A stretch of DNA of 64,000 nt from Brachionus plicatilis (taxonomy: Eukaryota > Rotifera > Eurotatoria > Ploima > Brachionidae). The stretch covers positions 801,801 to 865,800 of the forward strand of contig QEOQ01000092.1 of NCBI GenBank assembly GCA_010279815.1, written 5' to 3'. Both the position numbers and the translations under genes were made by a program. Below, one piece after another: positions 49,745 to 58,917 of this stretch (position 1 is the stretch's first letter; each line of letters begins with the position of its first letter). Below the pieces are notes generated by a model. The model did no database searches. It was not told where the DNA came from and saw only the letters and a program-made list of their open reading frames with translations.

Positions 49745-50372
49745 AACACGGACCGGAGTCGGATGATATTAGGAATTGTCCAAAAACTTCCGACCACATA
49801 CTATTTTTAGAGAATTTGATGAACTTTTATTTTTTTTTTATTATTATTATATTTAATTTTTTAATTATTTAAAGAAAAAATGACCGTAATAAAAATAATC
49901 TTTTAAAATGAATATTAACATAATTTCTTTGATTACAATAATTAGTAAATTTTGGTAAATTTAAAATATTTAAAAATTTCTGATGCCTAAAAATAATTTT
50001 AAAGAAAAAGTAAAAAATAACCCTATTTTTGTTACGTTAATTTTTATTTAAATGATTAAAATAAAAATTGGCTTGGTTGAAAGCAGAAATAAATAAGAGA
50101 AATTTTGACCGAGAGTCCTGAAAAAAATTTATACTTCTTATGTAAGAATTTAAAGATTTTAATTATCTACAAAACGGTATGTCATAAGTATCAATTCTTT
50201 GAAATTGAAGAATTCTCCTAAAAAAAGATGTTTTTAGTTTTTCAGATATGAGCTTTTAAAAAAAAGAGCTAGGTGACCATTTGTTTTTCTGCAATAATGC
50301 TTAAGCTATTCTCTTTAATGTGGTCGAAAGTTTTTGGACGATTCCTAATACCATCCGACCGCGGTCCGTGTT
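49745..50372. mobile_element. TIR element, about 53-bp inverted repeats
   Basis: The left end AACACGGACCGGAGTCGGAT is matched by the inverse of the right end, AACACGGACCGCGGTCGGAT. The arms continue through TATTAGGAAT and GTCCAAAAACTT for about 53 bp with a handful of mismatches. The interior is AT-rich and non-coding. Flanks do not give a clear target duplication, so the superfamily is open. It lies in a kinesin intron. Confidence 0.7.
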
Positions 50373-52666
50373 AATTTTAAGTTTTTAATAAAGATTGATC
50401 TTTTTGTGTTCAAAAGGAATACAAAAATAAATTTCATCAATAAATTTTTTTTATAATCGATATGGATTTAACTATTTATAATTAATTTTTAAAAATTTAT
50501 ACAAATACTTTTGAATAAACGAAACTCAGATTTAATTTTTGATAGATTATTCTAATTAAAAAAAAAAAAAACATTCACAAAACCCGAGAACAAGAACATT
50601 TGACATAATGGTTCACCATAATGACTTTACCCAGTTTTTCAACTATTGAATATAAATTTAAAAATCTAAATGAATTATTTGTCTTTTTTTTTAAATTTTT
50701 TCTCATACATTTTTATTCCTATATTAGCATTAGCTCGGTACAGATAAACAAGTAAATAAATAATAATTGTGTAACTGCTATCTTACTATTTCTTCTTTCT
50801 TTCTTTCCTGAACTGATCAAAACTTAAACATTTCGCACCTGTCATTACTTAAAATTTGTCTATTTTAATTGTCTTTTATATTTTATTTTAGCTTATTTTA
50901 CTTTTTTATTATTTTTTCTTTAGATTTTTATTTTTTTTTTAATCTGAACAATTTTTTTTAATAATAAATAATAATCATAAAATATATGCAAAAATACAAT
51001 TTTCATTTATTCAAAATTGGACCTAACTTTAAAAAAAAATTTTTAGAATGTGACTTTGGGTCTGTAAGACTTGGACTTTTTTGGATTCTTAAAAATTTAC
51101 TAACATTTAATTTGTTCTTGTTGGAATCGCTGGCTCAAAAGGCCATAGTTGTTGTCGGATACAGCGTTGCTTTGGAGCTTCATTTTTGCCAATTTTTTCA
51201 TATCATTCCTAGACAAAAAATGCACATTAAGAAAATTATTTTGAGAATTTTTATTCAACACTAGAAATGCGTTTTGACCATTTATTTTCGATATTTTTAA
51301 TTTTTATTAAATTATTAAAATTTAGCCTCGGAAAAATCTATTCACCTCCAGTCCAGAGGGTTTTATTTTGTTCGATTCTTTATTTGCTAAAAACAAAAGA
51401 CTTGAAATTTTAATTTTTGGATAATTATTGAATAGTTTAATAAAATTAGAATTCTTTATCATTATGTGCCCTTATAAATTTTCAAATTTGTTTAATTTAT
51501 AAAACAGAATCAAATTACATGATGTCATCAATATTTTTAGATAGACTACAAAAGTTGCTCATTGAATATTAAAATTTTTTAATGGCGCTTTCTAGTGTTT
51601 AGATATTAATTAAGACAAAAAATGAAAAAAAAATTATAATTAGTAGTGATTATTTTTAAAATACAAAAAAAAAATTAAATAGGAAATATTTAAAGGTAAA
51701 ATAAATTCAAAGTTGCGTTATTCTAGAAATATTGATGGATTGACAAATGGCTGATTTTAATCTAATCTCGGCAAAGGGTTGTAAATTAAAAATTCCATTT
51801 AGCAAAAGCTAGATTGATAAGGAAGTCCTATCGAAGCTTATTTTTTGTTAATTTTTTTAAAATAAAATATCAAGTTCTATCTTAATCAATTATTAAATAT
51901 TCATGTTTTTTTTTATTTAATTGAACATTTATACGGTTTGTAAACTCGAGCCATAAGCAAAATAAAGCCTCGACATGGCGTCTCGAAACCTTCTAAAACT
52001 CAATCTAATTTATTAGCTTAACATGCAGATTCAAAATAAATGAGCATCAGCCTAATGCCGCGAAGCCTTCCTAAATTATGAGATTATGCACAATTTTAGA
52101 AAAAGATATTTAATTTTTTTTAAATTTTAACTTGATTAGCACTTCTCATTTATTCAAATTTTAAATTTTACTAATTTGAAATGGGCTAAAAAAATTGTAG
52201 CTACACGAATGTAGCTACAATTGTAGAGGTGGTCATCGAATATTGTCGAAAAATGGTGACCGAGACTAGAATAAAATGTTTATTGTTTAGCTGGGGTAGC
52301 GAACAACTTCGATACTAATTCTAATACAAGATCGAAATTCGATCTAAGCAACATAAACTAGTCAAAACACTCATTAGTAAATGCTCGAGCAAGGTGCGCT
52401 CAAAATTTTGAAAATTACTCTAAATTTTTAATTGAAATTAAATTTACTCAAATAAAAAATATTGATATAGATTAAAAGCCCATTGAACATGGCACTATTT
52501 AGGCTAAAACACAGCTAACAACACTAATAGTTAAAACAAGCTTTTAATTAAAACTAGGCTAGTTTTTTACCTTATTTCATTGATGGAACTAAAAAAAAAT
52601 TAATTAGAAAAAATAAAAAGTTTAACAAATATATTATTTTAAAAATAATAATAAAAAAAATAGTAC
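50373..52666 (-). other. AT-rich intron
   Basis: No exon is supported apart from the tentative 19-nt one at its right edge. A perfect hairpin is listed separately. Confidence 0.45.
52193..52222. repeat. Perfect hairpin with 13-bp arms
   Basis: AATTGTAGCTACA, loop CGAA, then the exact inverse. It is intronic and of unknown function. Confidence 0.6.
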
Positions 52667-52685
52667 TTGATTTTGAAGCGAGGCT
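52667..52685 (-). CDS. Tentative 19-nt microexon after the FHA domain
   Basis: The acceptor TCGATTTTAG and donor TCAA|GTACTA enclose AGC CTC GCT TCA AAA TCA A (SLASKS). The upstream exon ends in phase 0. The downstream exon at 49330 needs exactly one base, which this exon supplies, giving Ser. Without it the two neighbours are out of phase, so something like it is required. Confidence 0.45.
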
Positions 52686-52816
52686 CTAAAATCGAATAGT
52701 CTGATTTTGATGACATGAAACTACTCGAACGCGAAATTGGTCTAAATTCTTCCATTTTAGTCGACTAGAAGCAAATTAATTAATGGCAAATAATAAGCTT
52801 TGGCAAAAGCTCTTAC

Positions 52817-52921
52817 ATTGTTTGTTTTAGAACATTTGGCCATGAGCAATCCTTCGTTTGACAAATTTGACCGTGCCAAACTTGGCAACGATTGACTCTT
52901 CAAAATTTTCAAGTCCATTTC
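52817..52921 (-). CDS. Kinesin exon: Ser-rich segment after the FHA domain
   Basis: The acceptor TTTTTCAAAG and donor AACAAT|GTAAGA enclose 35 codons beginning EMDLKILKSQSLPSLARSNL. In KIF16-type kinesins a Ser-rich stretch also follows the FHA domain. A 61-nt intron separates it from the FHA exon. Phase is 0 on both sides. Confidence 0.7.
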
Positions 52922-52982
52922 CTTTGAAAAATTTTTTTTTTACTTTTTCACATTGAAAAAAAAATACTGGTAAAAAATTTAC

Positions 52983-53062
52983 TTTATCGCTTTGTCTAAG
53001 TTTTGCCGACTCTTCCGGATGATTAAATCTAAATGTGTATTTTCCTACTTGTATCACATCGC
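52983..53062 (-). CDS. Kinesin exon: FHA domain, C-terminal strands
   Basis: It encodes DVIQVGKYTFRFNHPEESA and then KLRQSDK. The G-K-x-x-x-F-R-F-N-H-P-E/A-E block is a hallmark of the kinesin-3 FHA domain, and resembles STARD9/KIF16B most closely by memory. Upstream is a 48-nt GC-AG intron. The split Gly codon rebuilds LTQGDV across it. Confidence 0.85.
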
Positions 53063-53110
53063 CTAAAACAAAATTTTAGCATTAATTTACTAGAAGCAGC
53101 AAAATCTTGC

Positions 53111-53224
53111 CTTGGGTGAGCTTGATTTTTAGTTTGATCTCAGTTCCGTTGACAGTGCACATCGAAGAATCGACTGGGGCCAGTGTCACTATGCTGTCGC
53201 TGTTTGAAAATATGCAGTGAGTAT
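53111..53224 (-). CDS. Kinesin exon: FHA domain, middle
   Basis: It encodes THCIFSNSDSIVTLAPVDSS, then MCTVNGTEIKLKIKLTQ. The H-C-x-F/I and C-x-V-N-G elements are the conserved FHA core of kinesin-3 motors. The donor is of GC type (CAAG|GCAAGA). Phases match both neighbours. Confidence 0.85.
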
Positions 53225-53309
53225 CTGACAAATTTTTGTCATTCAATGCTTTTAATGGAAAATTTTTAAAATTTTTTTCAGATTTTTTTTCTCTTTAAAA
53301 TAAGATTAC

Positions 53310-53487
53310 ATATATCAGAGCAATTGTCGTCTTTGCCAAGGATGGTATCGCCTTCTTTTATGTAAAATATCATTATGCCAGCAGACAGGCGGTCGTCATT
53401 TATTAGCACAATAAATGGCAGATCGGACTGAAGAATGAGACCAGAGGAAAATTTTTGGCTCCGTGCTGAAGGACTGTTCAGGAATGA
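53310..53487 (-). CDS. Kinesin exon: FHA domain, N-terminal part
   Basis: It encodes SFLNSPSARSQKFSSGLILQ, then SDLPFIVLINDDRLSAGIMI and FYIKEGDTILGKDD. The L-P-x-x-V-x-L-N-x-D-x-L and Y-x-x-K-E-G-x-T-x-x-G pattern marks the start of a kinesin-3 FHA domain, which stabilises the neck and dimer and may bind phosphopeptides. The donor is ATAT|GTAATC. Confidence 0.85.
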
Positions 53488-53757
53488 CTTGAAAATTTTT
53501 TTTTTTTATTTTTTTGTTTTTCAAAAAGGGAACAAAATTTTGTTATTATTCCGGCTTATTTTTTTATTAATAATTTATTCAATAATAATCAAATTAAAGA
53601 ATTAATTTAGCTGATTTAAAATCCTAAATAATTCAAAATTTCAAATACTTTATTTTTAGCATTTTTTTTTTTTGGATTTTTTTTTTGAACAAAAAAAAGC
53701 TTAGTGATTAAATCAAGTTAATCTGAATAATGTTATTTATTTTCGATTTTTTATTAC

Positions 53758-53955
53758 TAATAAAAGCCGGAATAAAAATTTAGTCCCCTGTGTAAAGTTA
53801 AGTACATTAGTTAGCGAAGAGCTGAGATCTTTGGTTTGGTTCCATTTATCTATCCATGACAAAGTCAACTCTTGGGCCTTGGTCTCATTTCTTTCCAATA
53901 TCAACTCCAGTTGAGAGCCGCTGATTGCGTTGCTGTTCACAACACTCATCGAGTC
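53758..53955 (-). CDS. Kinesin exon: second neck helix
   Basis: 66 codons in phase 0 on both sides begin DSMSVVNSNAISGSQLELIL and continue ERNETKAQELTLSWIDKWNQ. The N-E-x-K-x-Q-E-L-T-x-x-W-x-x-K-W-N pattern is shared with KIF16B/STARD9/KIF13-type kinesins between the neck coil and the FHA domain. The donor is TTATTA|GTAATA. Confidence 0.85.
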
Positions 53956-54087
53956 CTTTTTTTTAAAACCAATGTTAATTTTAGAAGCTCATTGTGAACA
54001 CTGCTGGCACCAAGGTTTAAAATTAAATGATTGATTATTTTTTTTGCCTAAAATGCCTAGCAATATAAAAATACAGTGCCAATAAAC

Positions 54088-54243
54088 ATGTCAAGATTAG
54101 CTAAATTAAAAAAATATCTTGATAAATTCAAGTTTGTTAGAGGCTTCGATCAGGTACGTATAAGTAGATGGCAAATTTTGCATATTTGCGACCAGGATGC
54201 AACAAAAATGTTGAAAAAAAAGTTCCAAAGGGCTAAGGTCTAA
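54088..54243 (+). CDS. Small ORF, or first exon of a small gene
   Basis: A 51-codon ORF inside the kinesin intron, on the other strand, begins MSRLAKLKKYLDKFKFVRGF and is Lys-rich. A TATA-like AATATAAAAA lies about 25 nt before the ATG. After codon 22 there is a strong donor, CAG|GTACGT, so the protein might instead be spliced. It is GC-richer than its surroundings. I do not recognise it. Confidence 0.35.
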   Translation: MSRLAKLKKYLDKFKFVRGFDQVRISRWQILHICDQDATKMLKKKFQRAKV

Positions 54244-56692
54244 GATCAGAGCGTGGTGGCGTTCAAACTTGTGGGAAAATTTGGGCTAGCAACAGAAAAA
54301 TTTAAAAAACTTTCAAGCTATTTTAAGAGAAAATTTTAATTTTTTTCCAACATTCAAAATATGTAACTTTATTTGACGTTGTCGTCTTAAGTGTTTTTTT
54401 TCACTGTTGATTTATTTATTTTAGACGACAAGTAACTTAAAAGAGAAAATAATAATAATCCGAAATTTTTTATTGACACAGTGGAGTTAAATTAAAACAA
54501 ACTAAACGTGAATGGTGCCAATAACGATTCTGAATTTAGACTTAATGAAAAAAATGGAAAATTAAAATTCCGAGCAATTTTATTACATTAATTATTAAAA
54601 CCGAAACGGTGTTTGTTTCTTAGATTTGACAACTTTTGGGACTTCTTTTTTTAATATTCCATTGTTTGTCAAACAAATTTCAGCTAACTTTCCTAAGATC
54701 CATTTAGTTTCATGGACCGATTTTGTTTATTAATTTTTCAATTATGTAACAACTTTTTTTTTCTGAATATTAAAAAGCTATTTATTTTTTTAAACGAGTA
54801 AGCTTTTGAGCCCAAAAACTCTGGGGCCATAGAGCCATCACAATAAAATTAATTTTTTGATTTTAAATTTTTGTTATCTTTGAATAGATAGCCAGCAATT
54901 TTAAATTTTAAAATCTTTTTGTTTGATTTTGTGACAAGATAAAAGGGCTATCTAAATTTAAAATAGCTATCTTATCTAGCTTAATTTCAAAATTTGCTCG
55001 TGATTTTAAAAAGGTCTTTATTTCTTTTGGGGAATTAGTATTTTAATTTTTAAGAATATTAATCAAGCAGAATTAATTTAATCACAAAATAACTACAAGT
55101 TTGCTTCTTTCGTGTTTATTTCATTTAATCTTAATACCTAATGATCGCATTGTCCCGATAAGAGTTCGCATTTTCAACTTGTCAATAATACTTCAGAGCG
55201 ACAGCATTCAAATTTTTGTAGTCAAAGTCTGCCTCTTGAGTAATAATTATCGTCATCGAAAAAAAAACAAAAAAAATTAAATATTTTTCAAAAATATTTA
55301 ATTTTTTTTGTACAAAGCGTATTCATAAAAAGTTTTCATTATTTGTCTATATCCATAGACATATTTTAAAAGCTCTAATTTCACAATTTTAAAATTAGAA
55401 TTTTTTTTTTCAAATAATACTGACTAATTTTTTTTTAGAATACTTTTTTAGCCTGAGAATAGGAAAATTTTTTTTAAACTTCCTCTAGGCTGTCAAAAAA
55501 ATTGGAATAGAGGAATTCTAAATTTTATTTTTATTTTAGCTCCCTCGATGTGCGGAATTTTTGAGAATATGAAAGTAAAATTTTTTTCGATTAAAAAAAT
55601 AATAAGCCTCAAAGCTTTTAACAAAAGCGAGACACATATTAATTTTTAATAATCCGATTAGATTAATTTTTTTGTATTCAGAATTTTATTCAAAAAATTG
55701 AAATTACACTCATTCTCTTCGACAATTTCTACTTTTGTTCAATAAAACCATTTTACCTTAAGAAAGATAGGTTCTTGAGTTATATTGTCGTAATTTTTTT
55801 AAAAATGTAAACAAATAGTTGAGTTTTAACTTTTTTTTTCTCAATGAATGTTAGGCTCAGTTGATTAAAAATTTTTTATTTTTCGGCATCCAAAATTTAA
55901 TAAAACAAAAGAAAACACTCTATTTTTATCAATAAATTAAATATCAAAATAATTTTCTCTATTTTTGTTCAGTTTTTTCATCTTCTTTGTCAAAGAAAGT
56001 TTATTTAAAAAATAAAAATTTTTTTTTTTCAAATTTAGAATCAATTCTATCCAATTTTTTGTTCGCTTTCAATCGTAATTTTACCGATGCAATATAAAAA
56101 AAATTAAATTTCTCGATATCAAAAATCTATTTCTTTTTTTACTAAACCATGTCTGTATGCAATAAAAAAAAATTATCTTCCTTCATTAATTTTTTTTTCT
56201 CAAAATTAATTAATTTTTTTATTTGGGTTTTATTTTAATTTTAAAAATTCAAATAATTGAAATTTTTTGCTTCCTTAAAATTCAAAATTACTAATGTTCC
56301 TTTTTCCCAATTATTTTAGAATTTTATTAAAAAAATTTTATTATGATAGCTATCGATTAAGAATGTTTTTATTATTTATTTGTTAATTGTACCGAGCTTA
56401 GACTCCTTCAGAATAAAAATAAAAAATAAAAATTAAGTTAAGTAAAATAAAATAATATATTTTTATATATTTTTAAAATGTGATATTTTTTGTATTCCTT
56501 TAATTCAAATATCTTAATCTTGCTTGATTGTGTCACTCAAAATTAGAGTCAGACTAGAGCTGAAAAATGATTGTTTTATCTATTTGGCGAGTGTAAATGA
56601 GAAATAGATTTTTTGATAAATAAAAATTGATTTTATCGGCAAAATTATGAGAATTTATCAACTAAATTGTCATAATTTGTTACCACGGCAAA
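54244..56692. other. AT-rich intron DNA
   Basis: Part of the 4.86-kb kinesin intron. Two mildly GC-richer patches (54.24-54.30 and 55.14-55.26 kb) lack support as exons. Confidence 0.45.
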
Positions 56693-56842
56693 ATGAGCAA
56701 ATTAATTCGAATCGCAAAGCTATCATTTGTTAAATACGATGCCAATAGAGTATGGTATCTTTGGAGCAAAATGTGTGACGTTAATTGGGAACGTGATGCC
56801 AAAGTAAAGGAACTAATTAGCAAGAAGAGTCTGCCAAAATAG
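56693..56842 (+). CDS. 49-residue small ORF
   Basis: A compact ORF starts MSKLIRIAKLSFVKYDANRV and ends VKELISKKSLPK, then TAG. Composition is less AT-rich than the flanks, which suggests coding or recent coding origin. The N-terminal pattern R-x-A-x-L-S-F/Y-V/I-K/R-Y and the length loosely recall mitochondrial ATP synthase subunit epsilon, but conserved residues after it are missing. I offer that only as a hint. Transcription is unproven. Confidence 0.35.
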   Translation: MSKLIRIAKLSFVKYDANRVWYLWSKMCDVNWERDAKVKELISKKSLPK

Positions 56843-57206
56843 GCACGCATCTAGGAACTTAACAAAAATCAAATATTAATTTTAGAAAATTGTGATATTT
56901 CCTCGAGAGAGATTATGTGATCAAATATTTGTCAATTTAGCCATCCTGCGATTTCTATCTTACCTTTGCTTAAAGGTATACATTCGAAAGCTATTTCTAT
57001 GTTGTCAAAAACCATTTTTCAATAGTTGTTAGGTTTGAATCGAAAAATTATAATATAAATTTTTTTTGCGACTTAAACAAACTGCTGTTGTTCCCAAACC
57101 AAAGTCAAGCAAGTTGATAAAATTTTCCTCTTTTTTTCAATTCTCCATCTTTTTTCTCTTCAATCGCCATGTCGATTGGCCACTAAAGTCGCTGGCCAAA
57201 TATTTG

Positions 57207-57220
57207 GTTGCCATGGCAAC
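57207..57220. promoter_or_regulatory. RFX X-box before the nested gene
   Basis: GTTGCCATGGCAAC is a perfect palindromic X-box, the site bound by RFX transcription factors that switch on ciliary genes in animals. It ends 22 nt before the ATG of the nested gene, the usual promoter-proximal position. Confidence 0.7.
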
Positions 57221-57242
57221 CGATACTTGACAACTGGTCACA

Positions 57243-58490
57243 ATGCTAGTGACCAAAACAAACCGTGTAGCCAAGTTACTCAATAATTTTGAAACCATTT
57301 TAGATTTTCAAAATTCCATGTTAGTTGAGCTTTTAAGCAACCAAAGCGAGACAGACTCAAGCGAGAATTTGTACGCGAGAATGGAGCGCCCAAAGTCGGC
57401 CAAATACAATTTGGAACGCTACAAAAAAGCCTCGGCACACGCGTCCAGATTCAACAAGGCGCAGGGCTACCCGGCAGAGGGCAGCCAGTCGGCGTACGCG
57501 GGCCGTCTCCGGCCCAAGTCGGCCAGACACGGCCTGGACAGGCACAGACAGGAGGCGGCGCAGGTCGTGGAGCCGGCCGCCGAGGAGGAGGCGGCCGAGG
57601 ACGAGGACGAGCTGGACGACCTGGAGGGCCTGTTGATCGGCGAGGAGGACAGCGGCAGCGAGCCCGACTCGCTGCACCAGGAGAGGCGCAAAAAACCAAA
57701 GACAAAATTGTTGTCGAAGCGGGCCGTCAACGCCAGGCCCACTGTCGGCCCCCACGTTCTTCTCGGCAGCTTGCCCAACAAAACCTCGAACTTCAACACC
57801 TACACCACCTTTCGGCCCACTGCCGTCACCACCAACTACTCGACCAGCCACACCGGCCTCAAAGTCGTGCATCTGCACCCGGACAAGGAAAACGAGAGCC
57901 TGGACCAGACCAACGCCTCTCTGAACACCACCACCACCGCCAACTCTTCCTCGTCGTCGTCCACCTCTTCCTCCAAGCTTCAGCCCGTTCTCCAGGAGCA
58001 CACGGACAACACGGACCGCTTCAAAAATAGTCACATTGAAGCCACTAGCCGCGAGCTGCTCAGCGACTGGCTCAGAAAGGACGACGACGTCGACATCAAT
58101 GTAAAACATGACGATGACGTCATAGACGAAAATTTAGTCTACACATGCAAGTACCAGAAGAGTGTGAAAACGGGCCGGTTGGGCCGCGGACCCGTGTCCG
58201 GCCGCACCACTCGCAGCGACTTCAGCTCCAACTCGAGCTTCAGTCACGCAAAGACCGGTGACAGCGCCGCTTTTTTCAATAGGGAAAAGTCGGCCATGTC
58301 CGACCCCTGGGCCAAACGAAACCCGACTCTAATCGCTCAAAATGTTCTGCTGAAGCACCGCGCCGAACTCGAACAAATCACCGCCAATCGGACCAACAAC
58401 ACCAGCCGCACTAGCACTACGCCAAGCTTGCTCGCCCATGCCACTCTCAACAGGTGCCTGTTGCCCGACACCAAATATTTCAAAAAATAA
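57243..58490 (+). CDS. Single-exon gene nested in a kinesin intron, predicted ciliary
   Basis: 415 codons, GC-rich, intronless and opposite in strand to the kinesin. The N-terminus is helical (VAKLLNNFETILDFQNSMLV). It is followed by two copies of a basic motif, RPKSAKYNLERYKK and RPKSARHGLDRHRQ, about 50 residues apart. Then come an acidic run (about residues 113-142), Asn/Thr/Ser-rich disordered sequence, and a C-terminal helix LIAQNVLLKHRAELEQI. The start is the first ATG after the X-box. No family is recognised; RPKSA-type basic motifs would suit microtubule or axoneme binding. The X-box suggests expression in ciliated cells. The antisense position means transcription could interfere with the kinesin. 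Confidence 0.8.
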   Translation: MLVTKTNRVAKLLNNFETILDFQNSMLVELLSNQSETDSSENLYARMERPKSAKYNLERYKKASAHASRFNKAQGYPAEGSQSAYAGRLRPKSARHGLDRHRQEAAQVVEPAAEEEAAEDEDELDDLEGLLIGEEDSGSEPDSLHQERRKKPKTKLLSKRAVNARPTVGPHVLLGSLPNKTSNFNTYTTFRPTAVTTNYSTSHTGLKVVHLHPDKENESLDQTNASLNTTTTANSSSSSSTSSSKLQPVLQEHTDNTDRFKNSHIEATSRELLSDWLRKDDDVDINVKHDDDVIDENLVYTCKYQKSVKTGRLGRGPVSGRTTRSDFSSNSSFSHAKTGDSAAFFNREKSAMSDPWAKRNPTLIAQNVLLKHRAELEQITANRTNNTSRTSTTPSLLAHATLNRCLLPDTKYFKK

Positions 58491-58491
58491 A
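58486..58491 (+). terminator. Poly(A) signal overlapping the stop codon
   Basis: AATAAA contains the TAA stop of the nested gene. If used, the 3' UTR would be only some 10-30 nt. A T-rich downstream region follows. Confidence 0.5.
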
Positions 58492-58812
58492 AAGTTTTTA
58501 TTATTTTTATTATTTTTCTTATTTTATTTTATTATTTTTTTTTTTTCATTTTTTTTTTTCTCTCAAAATAGATAAATTTTAATTAATTTAAAGATTTTTT
58601 TTTCAATTTGTTGAACAGCTTTTCTAAACAGTTGCTTGGATAGAATTTATTTTTATTGTTAAAAAAAAATTTCTAAATTCACTTAATAAACACTTAGGGT
58701 TGTATAATTTTGGAGACAAAAATGTTTATATTTTAATAAATTTTGTTTTTTTTTTTTTTGTTTAAATTTAATTGATTTTTGAATTGAATGTTTTTGAAAA
58801 TTTAACACTTAC

Positions 58813-58917
58813 GTAATTCAAAAGAGACATCGAGCCAAGACTACTTGATTTGGATAGAAGCTCTTTTAGGCGAAATATTTCTTCTTTGAGCTCCTTTATA
58901 AGCGCTGTCTTGGGGTC
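58813..58917 (-). CDS. Kinesin exon: neck linker end and neck coiled coil
   Basis: The acceptor TTTTTTTAG and donor AATTAC|GTAAGT enclose DPKTALIKELKEEIFRLKEL, then LSKSSSLGSMSLLNY. D-P-x-x-x-x-I-x-E-L-x-x-E-I-x-x-L-K is the standard start of the kinesin-3 neck coil. Phase is 0 on both sides. Confidence 0.9.

Noticed and set aside
55182..55256. 24-codon minus-strand ORF (MTIIITQEADFDYKNLNA)
   Set aside because: It is in a mildly GC-rich patch of the kinesin intron but has no donor, and the flanking kinesin exons already join in phase 0 without it.
57357..58109. 250-codon minus-strand ORF opposite the nested gene
   Set aside because: It is antisense to a coding gene with a strong promoter site, and has Val/Gly/Arg-rich shadow composition. 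No splice sites link it to the kinesin.
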